A stretch of DNA of 7,944 nt, taken from Chloroflexota bacterium (GTDB taxonomy: Bacteria; Chloroflexota; Chloroflexia; Thermomicrobiales; UBA6265). Below the pieces are notes generated by a model, which was not told the origin of the DNA, made no database searches, and saw nothing but the letters and a program-made list of their open reading frames with translations. Shown piece after piece: positions 1-6,432 of this stretch; within the stretch, counting starts at the first letter, position 1, and every line of letters begins with the position of its first letter. Where the stretch lies: NCBI GenBank assembly GCA_023392645.1, contig JAEVYR010000119.1, forward strand, positions 1 through 7,944, written 5' to 3'. The translations under genes and the position numbers were made by a program.

Positions 1-2166
1 CTCGCGACGCCCCCGTACGGCGGCGGCCAGCAGCACGGCGCCGGCATCGAGCCGACCGGTCGCCGCACAGGCTTCGGCGAGCATCTCGGCGTTTTCGACG
101 ACCGCTCGCTGGTCGCCCGAATCGCCCACCAGGCGCATGCTGTCCAGCAGCAGCGCGGCGCAATCGACGGCGTTGCCTTCGGCCAGGGCCAACCCGGCCG
201 CGACATTGAGGGCGATACCCTCGATCGCGGTGTTTCCCGCTTCGCGCAGCAGCGCGACGGCCTCGGCGATGCAGGCGTGAGCCAGCTCGAAGTTGCTTCG
301 CAGGGTCGCGACGCCGGCCAGGTTGATGAGGGAGTAGGGGAGATCGCGACTCGATCGCAGCCGGCGCTTCAGCTCGAGCGCGCGGAGCTGCAGCGCCTCG
401 GCCCGCTCCAGGTCGCCACGCTCGTACGCGAGCGCTCCCAGGTTGCCGGTGGCGGTCGCCTCGGCAATCAGGTCGCCGACCTCGCCCATGATGCTGCGGG
501 CCTCATCCCAGTAGCGCTCGGCATCGTCGAGTCGCCCCTGGAAATACGAGACCGCGCCGAGGCTGCCGAGGGCGCGACCGCCCAGATGCCGGTTGCCCGC
601 GGCACGGGCCAGCGCCAGGGCACGCTCCTGGTAGGGCAGCGCCGCAGCGTACTCGCCGGCATCGTGGGCAATGATGCCCAGCCCGATGAGCGCCTCGCTT
701 TCGACCAGCGGATTGGCCGACGCCGCCGCGACGGCGCGCGCCTCCTCGAAATATGCCCGCGCGGTATCGAGCTGGCGGATATCTTCAAAAAGGTTGCCGG
801 CGCCGATCAGGGCTATGGCGCGCGCCGGCGCGTCCCGGGCACCAGGCGACGCGAGGCCGCGACGCAGCCACTCGCGCGCCGCCCTGCTCGGCCCAATCGT
901 GCTGAAAAAGCGCCAGAGCGGGCCGATCAGCCGCAGGACGAGCGCTTCGCGACCGGTCGCGAGCAGCCAGTCCGCCGCGACCCGAAGGTTCTCGAGCTCG
1001 GGCTGCACCCGCTCGAACCAGGCGGCCTGTCCGCGTCCCACGAGGTGCGGACGAGCAGCCTCCGCCAGGGCGATGTACCACATCGCGTGCGCGAGCCGGG
1101 CCGTCTCTTCCTCTCCTTCCGCAGCCAGCCGCTCCAACCCGTATTCGCGCAGCGTTTGCAGCAGGTAGTAGCGCGTCTCGGCGCTGGTGGATGGCATGGC
1201 GATGACGAGGCTGTGGTCGACGAGCTCGCCGAGCACATCGAGGGCCGGCCGGCCGCTGCGGCCAGGCTGGTGGATCGCCTCGATCGCTTCGAGCGAGACA
1301 CCTCCGGCGAACACCGACAGGCTCCGGAACAACCGCTGCTCGTCGGGAGGGAGGAGGTCGTAGGTCCACGCCACCGCGTTGCGCATCGTGCGCAGCCGGT
1401 CGGGGGCATCCTGCGGCCCGCCGCCGAGCAGGCGGAACCGGTCGTCGAGGCGATCGCGCAAAGCCTCGGGCGAGAGCACACGCGTTCTCGCGGCGGCGAG
1501 CTCGATTGCCAGCGGGAGACCGTCCAGGCGGCGACAGATGTCCGCGACAACCGGCGCGGAGGGCGGGTCAAGCGCGAACGACGGGTTCGCGGCATGCGCC
1601 CGCTCGATGAACAGGCCCACCGCATCCGTGGCGGCGATCGCCTCGAAGCTCGCTTCGCCGGCGCCCGGCGTCGCCAGCGGCTCGACCGGGAACCGACGCT
1701 CGCCGGCGAGAACGAGCGGAGCCTGGCTGGTGCACAGCATCGCGATGTGTGGGCAACGTTCGAGGATCGATCCGAGCAGTGGCGCGACGTCGCGCACCTG
1801 TTCGAGATTGTCCAGCACCAGCAGCAGGTCGCGCGAGCCGAGCAGGTTGACGAGCTGGTCCTCGGCATCGATCGAACCCTGCTCCGGTGCACCCAGCCCC
1901 CGCAGGATCGTGGGTGCAACGACTGCGGGATCGGTGACGGGCGCGAGCGGGATGAATCCAACCTCACGGCCCGCGGCCTGCACGGCAGCGGCAACATGAA
2001 GCGCGAGACGCGTCTTGCCCACGCCGCCCGGTCCGGTAATCGTCACCAGGCGCGTCGTTCGATCGTCGAGCAGCTCCAGCAGCCGCGCCGATTCCCGTTC
2101 GCGACCGATCAGCGAGGTGCGCTCGAGGGGCAGGGTCGCCTCAAGCCTGGGGAGGGGCACAGACAT
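1..2166 (-). CDS. STAND/NB-ARC-type ATPase transcriptional regulator with TPR repeats (partial, C-terminus cut by window edge)
   Basis: The frame is open for 722 codons from ATG 2166-2164 to base 1 and runs off the left edge, so no stop is seen. Seen: Walker A GPGGVGKT (residues 45-52), Walker B LLLVLD followed by NLEQV (114-124), CTSQAPL in the sensor-1 position (145-151), GLPLAIELAAAR (216-227), then a winged-helix-like region with LRTMRNAVAWTYDLLPPDEQ and YYLLQTLREYGLERL. From about residue 430 onward there are helical TPR-like repeats (for example ALIGLGIIAHDAGEYAAALP). This is the architecture of the 'predicted ATPase'/LuxR- or AfsR-like STAND regulators abundant in Chloroflexota and Actinobacteria. 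NTP binding and TPR-mediated sensing are family knowledge. There is no N-terminal DNA-binding domain, so any LuxR-type HTH would be at the unseen C-terminus. The ATG is chosen because GGAGGA lies 7 bases upstream. Oddity: the usual TSR sensor arginine is Gln148. Confidence 0.9.
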   Translation of the reverse strand, partial: MSVPLPRLEATLPLERTSLIGRERESARLLELLDDRTTRLVTITGPGGVGKTRLALHVAAAVQAAGREVGFIPLAPVTDPAVVAPTILRGLGAPEQGSIDAEDQLVNLLGSRDLLLVLDNLEQVRDVAPLLGSILERCPHIAMLCTSQAPLVLAGERRFPVEPLATPGAGEASFEAIAATDAVGLFIERAHAANPSFALDPPSAPVVADICRRLDGLPLAIELAAARTRVLSPEALRDRLDDRFRLLGGGPQDAPDRLRTMRNAVAWTYDLLPPDEQRLFRSLSVFAGGVSLEAIEAIHQPGRSGRPALDVLGELVDHSLVIAMPSTSAETRYYLLQTLREYGLERLAAEGEEETARLAHAMWYIALAEAARPHLVGRGQAAWFERVQPELENLRVAADWLLATGREALVLRLIGPLWRFFSTIGPSRAAREWLRRGLASPGARDAPARAIALIGAGNLFEDIRQLDTARAYFEEARAVAAASANPLVESEALIGLGIIAHDAGEYAAALPYQERALALARAAGNRHLGGRALGSLGAVSYFQGRLDDAERYWDEARSIMGEVGDLIAEATATGNLGALAYERGDLERAEALQLRALELKRRLRSSRDLPYSLINLAGVATLRSNFELAHACIAEAVALLREAGNTAIEGIALNVAAGLALAEGNAVDCAALLLDSMRLVGDSGDQRAVVENAEMLAEACAATGRLDAGAVLLAAAVRGRRE

Positions 2167-2173
2167 CGACCGA

Positions 2174-2179
2174 TCCTCC
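2174..2179 (-). promoter_or_regulatory. Ribosome binding site of the STAND regulator
   Basis: GGAGGA on the minus strand sits 7 bases before ATG 2166. It decides the start over an in-frame upstream GTG, which has no comparable Shine-Dalgarno sequence. Confidence 0.75.
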
Positions 2180-2200
2180 GATGCGGTCAGCTCCACTCGG

Positions 2201-2235
2201 GTGCATCATGCGATTCGTGCATCATTGTGCATCAT
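2201..2235. repeat. Three direct copies of GTGCATCAT, putative operator
   Basis: Exact 9-mers GTGCATCAT start at 2201, 2217 and 2227 (start-to-start 16 and 10 bases); on the minus strand they read ATGATGCAC. They lie in the 108-base gap between the isochorismatase stop and the regulator start, 35 to 69 bases upstream of the regulator ATG, and overlap a candidate promoter. The 10-base step between two copies equals about one helical turn. The copies are direct, not inverted. Function as a binding site is inference. Confidence 0.55.
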
Positions 2236-2249
2236 GACGGCCGCGTCAC
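2221..2249 (-). promoter_or_regulatory. Candidate sigma70-type promoter of the STAND regulator
   Basis: On the minus strand, GTGACG (2249-2244; 4/6 to TTGACA) and AATGAT (2226-2221; 4/6 to TATAAT) are separated by exactly 17 bases. Transcription would start near 2214, giving a leader of roughly 48 bases containing the GGAGGA site. The three ATGATGCAC repeats fall in the spacer, over the -10 and just after the start. The boxes are weak, so this is tentative. It would let the regulator be transcribed separately from the isochorismatase gene upstream. Confidence 0.3.
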
Positions 2250-2274
2250 ACATGCAGCCGCCCCGTCGATGCCT

Positions 2275-2826
2275 TCAGGGACGCGGCGTTGCCGGATCGG
2301 GAGCGGCGAGGTGGCCCTCGCCAAGGCCGGCATCGCGCAACTGCATCGCGCCGATGTTGCGCGCCAGCACGGCCAACCCGGCGAGGTGCGATTGCAGCCC
2401 GGCGGTGCTGGCGCAGCAGTCGGTCAGCACCAACGGCTCAATGTTGAGGTCGAACGCGTCCATCGCGACCTTCAGCACGCACATGTCCGTGTCGATGCCG
2501 ACGATGGAGACGCGCTCGACGATGCGATCGCGCAGCTCCCGTTCGAGCGCATCGGGAATGCCGGCGTAGCCGTGCTTGTCGAAGATGGCGTCCAGCGGCG
2601 CATGGCGCGCGACGGCCTCGACGAGATCGGTTTCGGGCGACCCCATGCAGGCATCCCAGCCGACGAAGCGAGGGTAGGGGCCATCCGGCATGTTGATGAA
2701 TCGCGTGTAGAAGATCGGGTCGTAGGTGCCGCTCTCGATCAACGTGACGACCCGTTCGGGGATGTGGCGCGTGTAATCGTTGATGAACCCATTCTGGACA
2801 TCGACGACGATGAGGGCGTTTGCCAT
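2275..2826 (-). CDS. Isochorismatase-family cysteine hydrolase
   Basis: A 183-residue protein starting MANALIVVDVQNGF, a typical length for the family. Seen: the Asp-Lys-Cys catalytic triad of isochorismatase-like hydrolases, with D9 in VVDVQNGF, K84 in FDKHGYAG, and C116 in GIDTDMC, where the preceding VGID stretch is the usual nucleophile-strand context. No signal peptide or membrane segment, so cytoplasmic. Family members hydrolyse isochorismate, nicotinamide, N-carbamoyl amines or related amides and vinyl ethers; nothing here fixes the substrate, and I would not call it pncA or entB. The start at 2826 is chosen because GGGAG lies 5 bases upstream and the Rossmann-like first strand begins directly after it. 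The frame stays open upstream to 3006, but that extension does not look like family sequence. It lies 108 bases upstream of the STAND regulator on the same strand. Confidence 0.88.
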   Translation of the reverse strand: MANALIVVDVQNGFINDYTRHIPERVVTLIESGTYDPIFYTRFINMPDGPYPRFVGWDACMGSPETDLVEAVARHAPLDAIFDKHGYAGIPDALERELRDRIVERVSIVGIDTDMCVLKVAMDAFDLNIEPLVLTDCCASTAGLQSHLAGLAVLARNIGAMQLRDAGLGEGHLAAPDPATPRP

Positions 2827-2831
2827 GTGTT

Positions 2832-2836
2832 CTCCC
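2832..2836 (-). promoter_or_regulatory. Ribosome binding site of the isochorismatase-like gene
   Basis: GGGAG on the minus strand, 5 bases before ATG 2826, supports the internal start over the ATG at 3006. Confidence 0.55.
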
Positions 2837-2960
2837 GGGCGACGCAAGCCTGCCGTCAGCATACCGCGACCCGGCAACACGGCCGGAGACGGCTGCCAAA
2901 ATGAAAGACAACGAGGCCGCGTGGCAGCCTTCTCCCACTTGTCCGCAACGGCAATGTCGT

Positions 2961-3239
2961 TCAGTCTGCCAGCATCGGAAGGATTTCTGCCAATGTTCCT
3001 GAGCATCGCGGCCGAGGGTGGGAACAGTTGGATCGACCCTGCTCTAGGCTCGCATCGAGCGACGCCATTCGCGCCACGAACGGGTCATCGACGCTGCCGG
3101 TCCGCGCCGGCAGGAACCCGAGCTGGGTTGTCGCCGAAATCTCTATCCATGCCGCATCCGGCTCCGTCGCCCAGAGGTGTGCCACGATCGAACGGGGCAG
3201 CCCCCCGCCGAACTCGTCGGACAGCAGCATCGACTCCAT
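2961..3239 (-). CDS. Small hypothetical ORF, possibly a gene remnant
   Basis: A 92-codon frame from ATG 3239 to TGA 2961-2963. Its first 65 or so residues (for example LPRSIVAHLWATEPDAAWIE) have a balanced composition and strongly G/C-biased third positions, as in the real genes here. The last 25 residues lose that bias. The biased stretch also continues upstream of the ATG in the same frame across a TGA at 3263-3261, reading ...NRQISTPTSSKQVD, stop, RTIDLET, then the ATG. The ATG has no well-spaced Shine-Dalgarno (GGAG is only 3 bases away). This fits a decayed or truncated gene, though a genuine small protein is possible. I do not recognise the family. Overlapping frames on both strands are Arg- or Ser-rich and look like shadows. 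Confidence 0.3.
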   Translation of the reverse strand: MESMLLSDEFGGGLPRSIVAHLWATEPDAAWIEISATTQLGFLPARTGSVDDPFVARMASLDASLEQGRSNCSHPRPRCSGTLAEILPMLAD

Positions 3240-3436
3240 CGTCTCCAGGTCGATGGTGCGTCAGTCGACCTGCTTCGAGCTGGTCGGGGTGGAGATTTGG
3301 CGGTTCACACGACACTTTCGGGAAACACTGTCATGGGACCCGCGTCAGGTTCGGAGAAAACTGGCGGGAGCGTCACGTGCCTGCCCTGAGCGATGCCCAC
3401 GCCGGACTGGATGGGTGGCCTGGCAGGGATGAGAAC

Positions 3437-3458
3437 GCCCGCCCCAGGCGGGGCAGGC
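3437..3458 (-). terminator. Weak hairpin, possible terminator of the serine hydrolase pair
   Basis: GCC-C-GCCCC / GGGGC-A-GGC forms 8 G-C pairs with one C/A mismatch and an AGGC loop, 86 to 107 bases past the stop of the 4887-3544 gene. On the minus strand it is followed by GTTCTC, a poor U-tract, so intrinsic termination is uncertain. Confidence 0.35.
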
Positions 3459-3543
3459 TGATGGCGGCGTCACAGGATCTGCCGACCCGGCGGCCGGACC
3501 AGAATTGGCGCATGTGTGCGAGCGAAGCGCGGCGCCCCGATCG

Positions 3544-4887
3544 TCAGGCGAACAGGTCGGTGTCGGGCCAGTCCATCGTCATGGTCATCAGCGCCTGGAG
3601 CGCCGACGTGGTGCCCCCAAAGAAGCTCCCGTAGTCCGTCGGCAGAGAGTTCACGACGAAGGCGAGCGTCAGCCCATCGGGACGACGCACCAGCCATGAT
3701 GCGTTCGAGCCCTCCAGCGCGCCGGCGTGCGACCACTCGTACCCGTCGTCCCGCGGCACGCTGTTCCAGCCGAGCCCGAGCGACTCCTCCACATTCCCCG
3801 CCCCGGCGACAGCGGCCGGCGGCCGGGGCGTGGTCTCCATGACGGTCACTGTGGCAGGAGCCAGCAGCGCCTCGCCCCTCGTGCCGTCGATCGCGAGCGT
3901 GAACCGGACCAGGTCCGCCGCTGACGCGATCCAGCCGCCGTGGGCATCGAGCGATCGCAGGTAGTACGAGCCGTAACCGACCGGCACGTACCCGTCGCCC
4001 GGATAGACGCTCTCGCGCCACGCGAGCCCCGGCGGCGAGTAGTACCGCACCTCGCCGGGCAAGCGCTCCTCGAGGGTGGTGCCGCCGATCGCCATCGACG
4101 TGATGCCCGCGGGCGTGAGCACGTTGTCCAGCACGAACTGCTCGTACGGCTGCCCGGAGACGTGCTCGATCACCCGGCCGAGCACATTGAAGCCGAAGTT
4201 CGAGTAGGCGCTCTGGGTGCCGGGGTCGAAATCGAGTGGCTGCGCCAGCATCGAGCGCACGATCGTCTCCGCCTCGGCGGGGCTCTCGGTGCCGAACAGG
4301 TGGGACGCCATCAACGGCCACGGCAGGTACTGCGGGTCGTACAGCGGACCCAGCGTGCTGTTCCAGCCGCCCGCATGCACAAGCAGGTGCTCGACCGTGA
4401 TGGTGTCCAGCCGGGCGTCGTACGGCGCGTTCGGTAGGTGGTCGTAGGCGAGCAGGGGAAAGACCGGCGTGTCCAGCGCGAGCTCGCCGGCGTCGACGAG
4501 CATCAGGATCGCGACCGCCGTGATCGGCTTCGACGTGCTGGCGATGCGGAAGATCGAGCCGGGCTCGACCGGTTCCCCGGCCTCGACATCGGCATAGCCG
4601 AAGCCCCGGTTGTAGACGAGCCGATCCCCTCGCGCGATTGCGAGCTGGGCGCCGGGAATATCCTGCGACGAGACGAGCTCGCTCATGACGTCGTCGAAGC
4701 GAGCGAGCGCCGGCGGCGCCTCGCCGGTGATGGGGATGTCGCGTTCGGCGGCCGGGGTCGCGCCGCCCTGGGCGAGCGCAGCCTGTGCCACCACTCGGTA
4801 CGAGGCGGCGGCGAGACCGGCGGTCGCACCCGCCCTCACGACGGTGCGGCGGTCGAAGCGCGGAGTGGGTCTGGTCGGTGCGGTCAT
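3544..4887 (-). CDS. Tat-exported serine hydrolase, beta-lactamase/penicillin-binding fold (class C-like), catalytic motifs intact
   Basis: A 447-residue protein of the PF00144 beta-lactamase/DD-peptidase/esterase family. Seen: twin-arginine signal FDRRTVVRAG (R13, R14) with an Ala-rich h-region and likely cleavage after ALA at about residue 39; SxxK nucleophile motif STSK (117-120); YxN motif YSN (228-230); and HAG (387-389) in the place of KTG, as in many esterase-like members. Family members act on D-Ala-D-Ala peptides, beta-lactams or esters. Substrate cannot be told here, and resistance should not be assumed. The Tat signal places it outside the cytoplasmic membrane. Start ATG 4887 has GAGGA 7 bases upstream. 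The reading frame stays open far upstream of this ATG, but that part overlaps the neighbouring gene in another frame and is Arg-rich, so it is not coding. It lies 74 bases downstream of the pseudoenzyme paralogue, with no clear terminator between them: probably one operon. Confidence 0.9.
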   Translation of the reverse strand: MTAPTRPTPRFDRRTVVRAGATAGLAAASYRVVAQAALAQGGATPAAERDIPITGEAPPALARFDDVMSELVSSQDIPGAQLAIARGDRLVYNRGFGYADVEAGEPVEPGSIFRIASTSKPITAVAILMLVDAGELALDTPVFPLLAYDHLPNAPYDARLDTITVEHLLVHAGGWNSTLGPLYDPQYLPWPLMASHLFGTESPAEAETIVRSMLAQPLDFDPGTQSAYSNFGFNVLGRVIEHVSGQPYEQFVLDNVLTPAGITSMAIGGTTLEERLPGEVRYYSPPGLAWRESVYPGDGYVPVGYGSYYLRSLDAHGGWIASAADLVRFTLAIDGTRGEALLAPATVTVMETTPRPPAAVAGAGNVEESLGLGWNSVPRDDGYEWSHAGALEGSNASWLVRRPDGLTLAFVVNSLPTDYGSFFGGTTSALQALMTMTMDWPDTDLFA

Positions 4888-4894
4888 GGTGGCG

Positions 4895-4899
4895 TCCTC
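4895..4899 (-). promoter_or_regulatory. Ribosome binding site of the active serine hydrolase
   Basis: GAGGA on the minus strand, 7 bases before ATG 4887. It settles the start in a frame that is open for nearly 1.5 kb upstream. Confidence 0.6.
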
Positions 4900-4961
4900 G
4901 TACACGTAGACGAACGGCTGGCAGGTGGACCGGGTTGGCAATGCCTGCGACCGTGCGCCGT

Positions 4962-6224
4962 TCAGCTCAGCTGCGGCGGGTCGTCCGGCGTCAGGAGGAC
5001 GCCGATGTCGTGCAGGATCGCCTGGCCAGCCTTGCCGAAGCGGTAGCTGCCCGTCTCGTCGTAGCTGGATTCCCTGAACGTCGTCGCGATACCGACCGCG
5101 ATGCGGCTGCCGGGGTGGTACGCCGCGGTGCTGGCGTAGCCGCCGAAGAGTGGATTTTGCAGGATCCACCCGCCCGACAGCACGATGCCGAGCCCGTACA
5201 GGTACACCTCGTCCAGCGTGTGGCAGGCAGGACACCCCTCCAGCGGCGCGCCGAAGCCGAGCAGGTCGCGGCTCAGCAGCTCCCGCATTGACGATTCCGA
5301 GAGCAGGTCGCCGCGACCGATCGCCGCGAACGACGACGCCATGTCGGCGACGGTCGAGTACTGTACCGCGCCCCGCGCGACGGTCCACGACGGATTCCAG
5401 AAGGTCGATTCTTCGTAAAAGGCGACGTCCACGGGGACACCGAAGTGCTCCCGGCGCTCGGAGCTGTAGGCGTGCAGCACCGGCTGCGGCATCCAGGCGG
5501 TTTGCTCGCTGGCGGTGTTTACCAGCTGGAGTGGATCGAGGATGTACCGCCGGAGCAGCTCGTCGAGCGGCGTGCCCGTGGCGCCCTCGAGCGCAAGCCC
5601 GAGGATCACGTAATCGGTGTGCGAATAGTCCCAGTTCTCGCCCGGCGGGAAGACGCGCGGCGTCGAGAGACCGATGCCGATCAGCTCGTCGGCGGTCCAG
5701 GCGCGGAACGGATTCTCGTAGATGCCGGTGGCGAGCGCCGGGTTCTGCACGTAGTCGGGATACCCGGCGGTCATGTTGGCCAGCATCCGCAGGGTGACCC
5801 GGTCGGCGTCGGGCAGGTCGGGCAGCCATCGGTCGATCGTGTCGTCGAGCGCGACGACGCCCTCGTCGACGAGCTGGAGCAGCAGCACCGATATGTAGGT
5901 GATCGCGACGGCGCCGTTGCGCACGTGCATGTCCGCCGTGGCCGGCACCCCGTCGAGCGACTCGCCGATCGCATGCGTGACCAGTTCCGCGCCATCGACG
6001 GTGACCGTCAGGAGCACCGCGCGCAGGTCCATGTCGGTCATGGCTGCCTCGGCGATGGCGACGATCGCGGCGGCGGGGTCGGCCACCGGGCTCGCGACGG
6101 GCGAAGCCGGTTGCTGCCGGGCGAGCGCCGACTGGCCGATGAGCGTGGCCGCCGTCAGGGCGGTTCCTCCGGCGATGGCCGTTCGGCGACTGATTCCCGA
6201 TTCGGCGACGGGCCGATGCCTCAT
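4962..6224 (-). CDS. Tat-exported beta-lactamase-fold protein lacking the catalytic residues (predicted pseudoenzyme)
   Basis: A complete 420-residue protein. Seen: Tat signal ISRRTAIAGG (R13, R14), Ala-rich h-region, likely cleavage after SALA at residue 35, and an SPVASPVADP linker. The PF00144 fold is recognisable from QLVDEGVVALDDTIDRWLPD, VTLRMLANMTAGYPDY, FPPGENWDYSHTDYVILG and FWNPSWTVARGA. However, the SxxK segment reads GAVAI (A105 for Ser, I108 for Lys), YxN reads YSH (200-202), and the HxG/KTG region reads QNPLF (356-360). All three catalytic motifs are therefore altered. A CPACH motif occurs at 331-335. The frame is full length and has an excellent AGGAGG site 6 bases before the ATG, so this is an intact gene, not decay. 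A binding, sensing or accessory role outside the cell is inference; I have the impression that a subfamily shares these substitutions, but could not check. It is the first gene of a likely two-gene operon. Confidence 0.88.
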   Translation of the reverse strand: MRHRPVAESGISRRTAIAGGTALTAATLIGQSALARQQPASPVASPVADPAAAIVAIAEAAMTDMDLRAVLLTVTVDGAELVTHAIGESLDGVPATADMHVRNGAVAITYISVLLLQLVDEGVVALDDTIDRWLPDLPDADRVTLRMLANMTAGYPDYVQNPALATGIYENPFRAWTADELIGIGLSTPRVFPPGENWDYSHTDYVILGLALEGATGTPLDELLRRYILDPLQLVNTASEQTAWMPQPVLHAYSSERREHFGVPVDVAFYEESTFWNPSWTVARGAVQYSTVADMASSFAAIGRGDLLSESSMRELLSRDLLGFGAPLEGCPACHTLDEVYLYGLGIVLSGGWILQNPLFGGYASTAAYHPGSRIAVGIATTFRESSYDETGSYRFGKAGQAILHDIGVLLTPDDPPQLS

Positions 6225-6230
6225 GACGAT

Positions 6231-6236
6231 CCTCCT
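6231..6236 (-). promoter_or_regulatory. Strong ribosome binding site of the pseudoenzyme gene
   Basis: AGGAGG on the minus strand, 6 bases before ATG 6224: the best Shine-Dalgarno sequence in the window, supporting real translation of a catalytically altered protein. Confidence 0.8.
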
Positions 6237-6265
6237 GATCCGTGCCTGCCGAGAATTGCGGCATT

Positions 6266-6315
6266 CCGCGCGACGCGGCGACGGAACCAGCCCGCGCCCA
6301 CCGCGCGACGCGCGG
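6266..6315. repeat. Tandem 12-base repeat; second copy is a perfect 15-base palindrome
   Basis: CCGCGCGACGCG occurs at 6266-6277 and 6301-6312, 35 bases apart. The second copy extends to CCGCGCG-A-CGCGCGG (6301-6315), a perfect inverted repeat with 7-base arms around a central A. The first copy is an imperfect version (5 of 7 arm pairs). They lie 42 to 91 bases upstream of the pseudoenzyme ATG, where a repressor site would be expected. CG-only palindromes arise easily in such GC-rich DNA, so an operator role is tentative. Confidence 0.4.
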
Positions 6316-6373
6316 CGTCCACATCAAGGGCCGTCCTGATTGCTCCCGGTCGTCCGCGACTGTTCGATCCTGC

Positions 6374-6382
6374 ATGCATCAT
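6374..6382. promoter_or_regulatory. Fourth copy of the GTGCATCAT-like motif (ATGCATCAT)
   Basis: ATGCATCAT matches 8 of 9 bases of the triple repeat at 2201-2235, in the same orientation relative to the downstream gene, 150 to 158 bases upstream of the pseudoenzyme ATG. I found no other copy of TGCATCAT on the plus strand by eye. It may be a shared operator, but one 8-base match could be chance. Confidence 0.3.
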
Positions 6383-6432
6383 CGCCCACAGGGGTCGGCC
6401 GCACCATAGGTACAACTACGCGATTGGGCACC

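Larger units (their letters stand above)
2827..3543. other. Long intergenic region with no confident gene
   Basis: About 717 bases between the active serine hydrolase stop and the isochorismatase start. It holds a weak hairpin (3437-3458) and a minus-strand ORF that may be a small gene or remnant (2961-3239). The isochorismatase promoter should lie in the 2827-2960 part; TATGCT on the minus strand (about 2861-2866) is a possible -10, but I find no well-spaced -35. I see no tRNA, rRNA, CRISPR array or transposase. Local base composition is less GC-biased around 2900-3000 and 3290-3370 than in the genes. Confidence 0.5.

Noticed and set aside
277..2904. Very long open frame on the plus strand (875 codons)
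   Set aside because: It is antisense to two clear minus-strand genes (the STAND regulator and the isochorismatase) and its translation is rich in Arg, Gln and Glu with no recognisable domain. Such frames are expected opposite GC-rich genes.
2827..3006. Upstream start for the isochorismatase-like protein (60 extra residues)
   Set aside because: The family fold begins at MANALIVVDVQ, with GGGAG 5 bases before that ATG. The extra residues do not resemble family sequence.
3311..3332. Imperfect inverted repeat (GACA...TGTC around TTTCGGGAAA), considered as a mobile element end
   Set aside because: The pairing is short and interrupted, there is no partner inverted repeat or transposase, and no target duplication is visible.
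3028..3432. Plus-strand 134-codon ORF in the spacer
   Set aside because: Ser/Arg-rich translation antisense to the coding-like minus-strand stretch, with no RBS or family resemblance.
4888..6375. N-terminal extension of the active serine hydrolase, which would make a 943-residue fusion
   Set aside because: The extension overlaps the upstream gene in a different frame on the same strand and is Arg/His-rich low-complexity sequence. The Tat signal and RBS at 4887 mark the true start.
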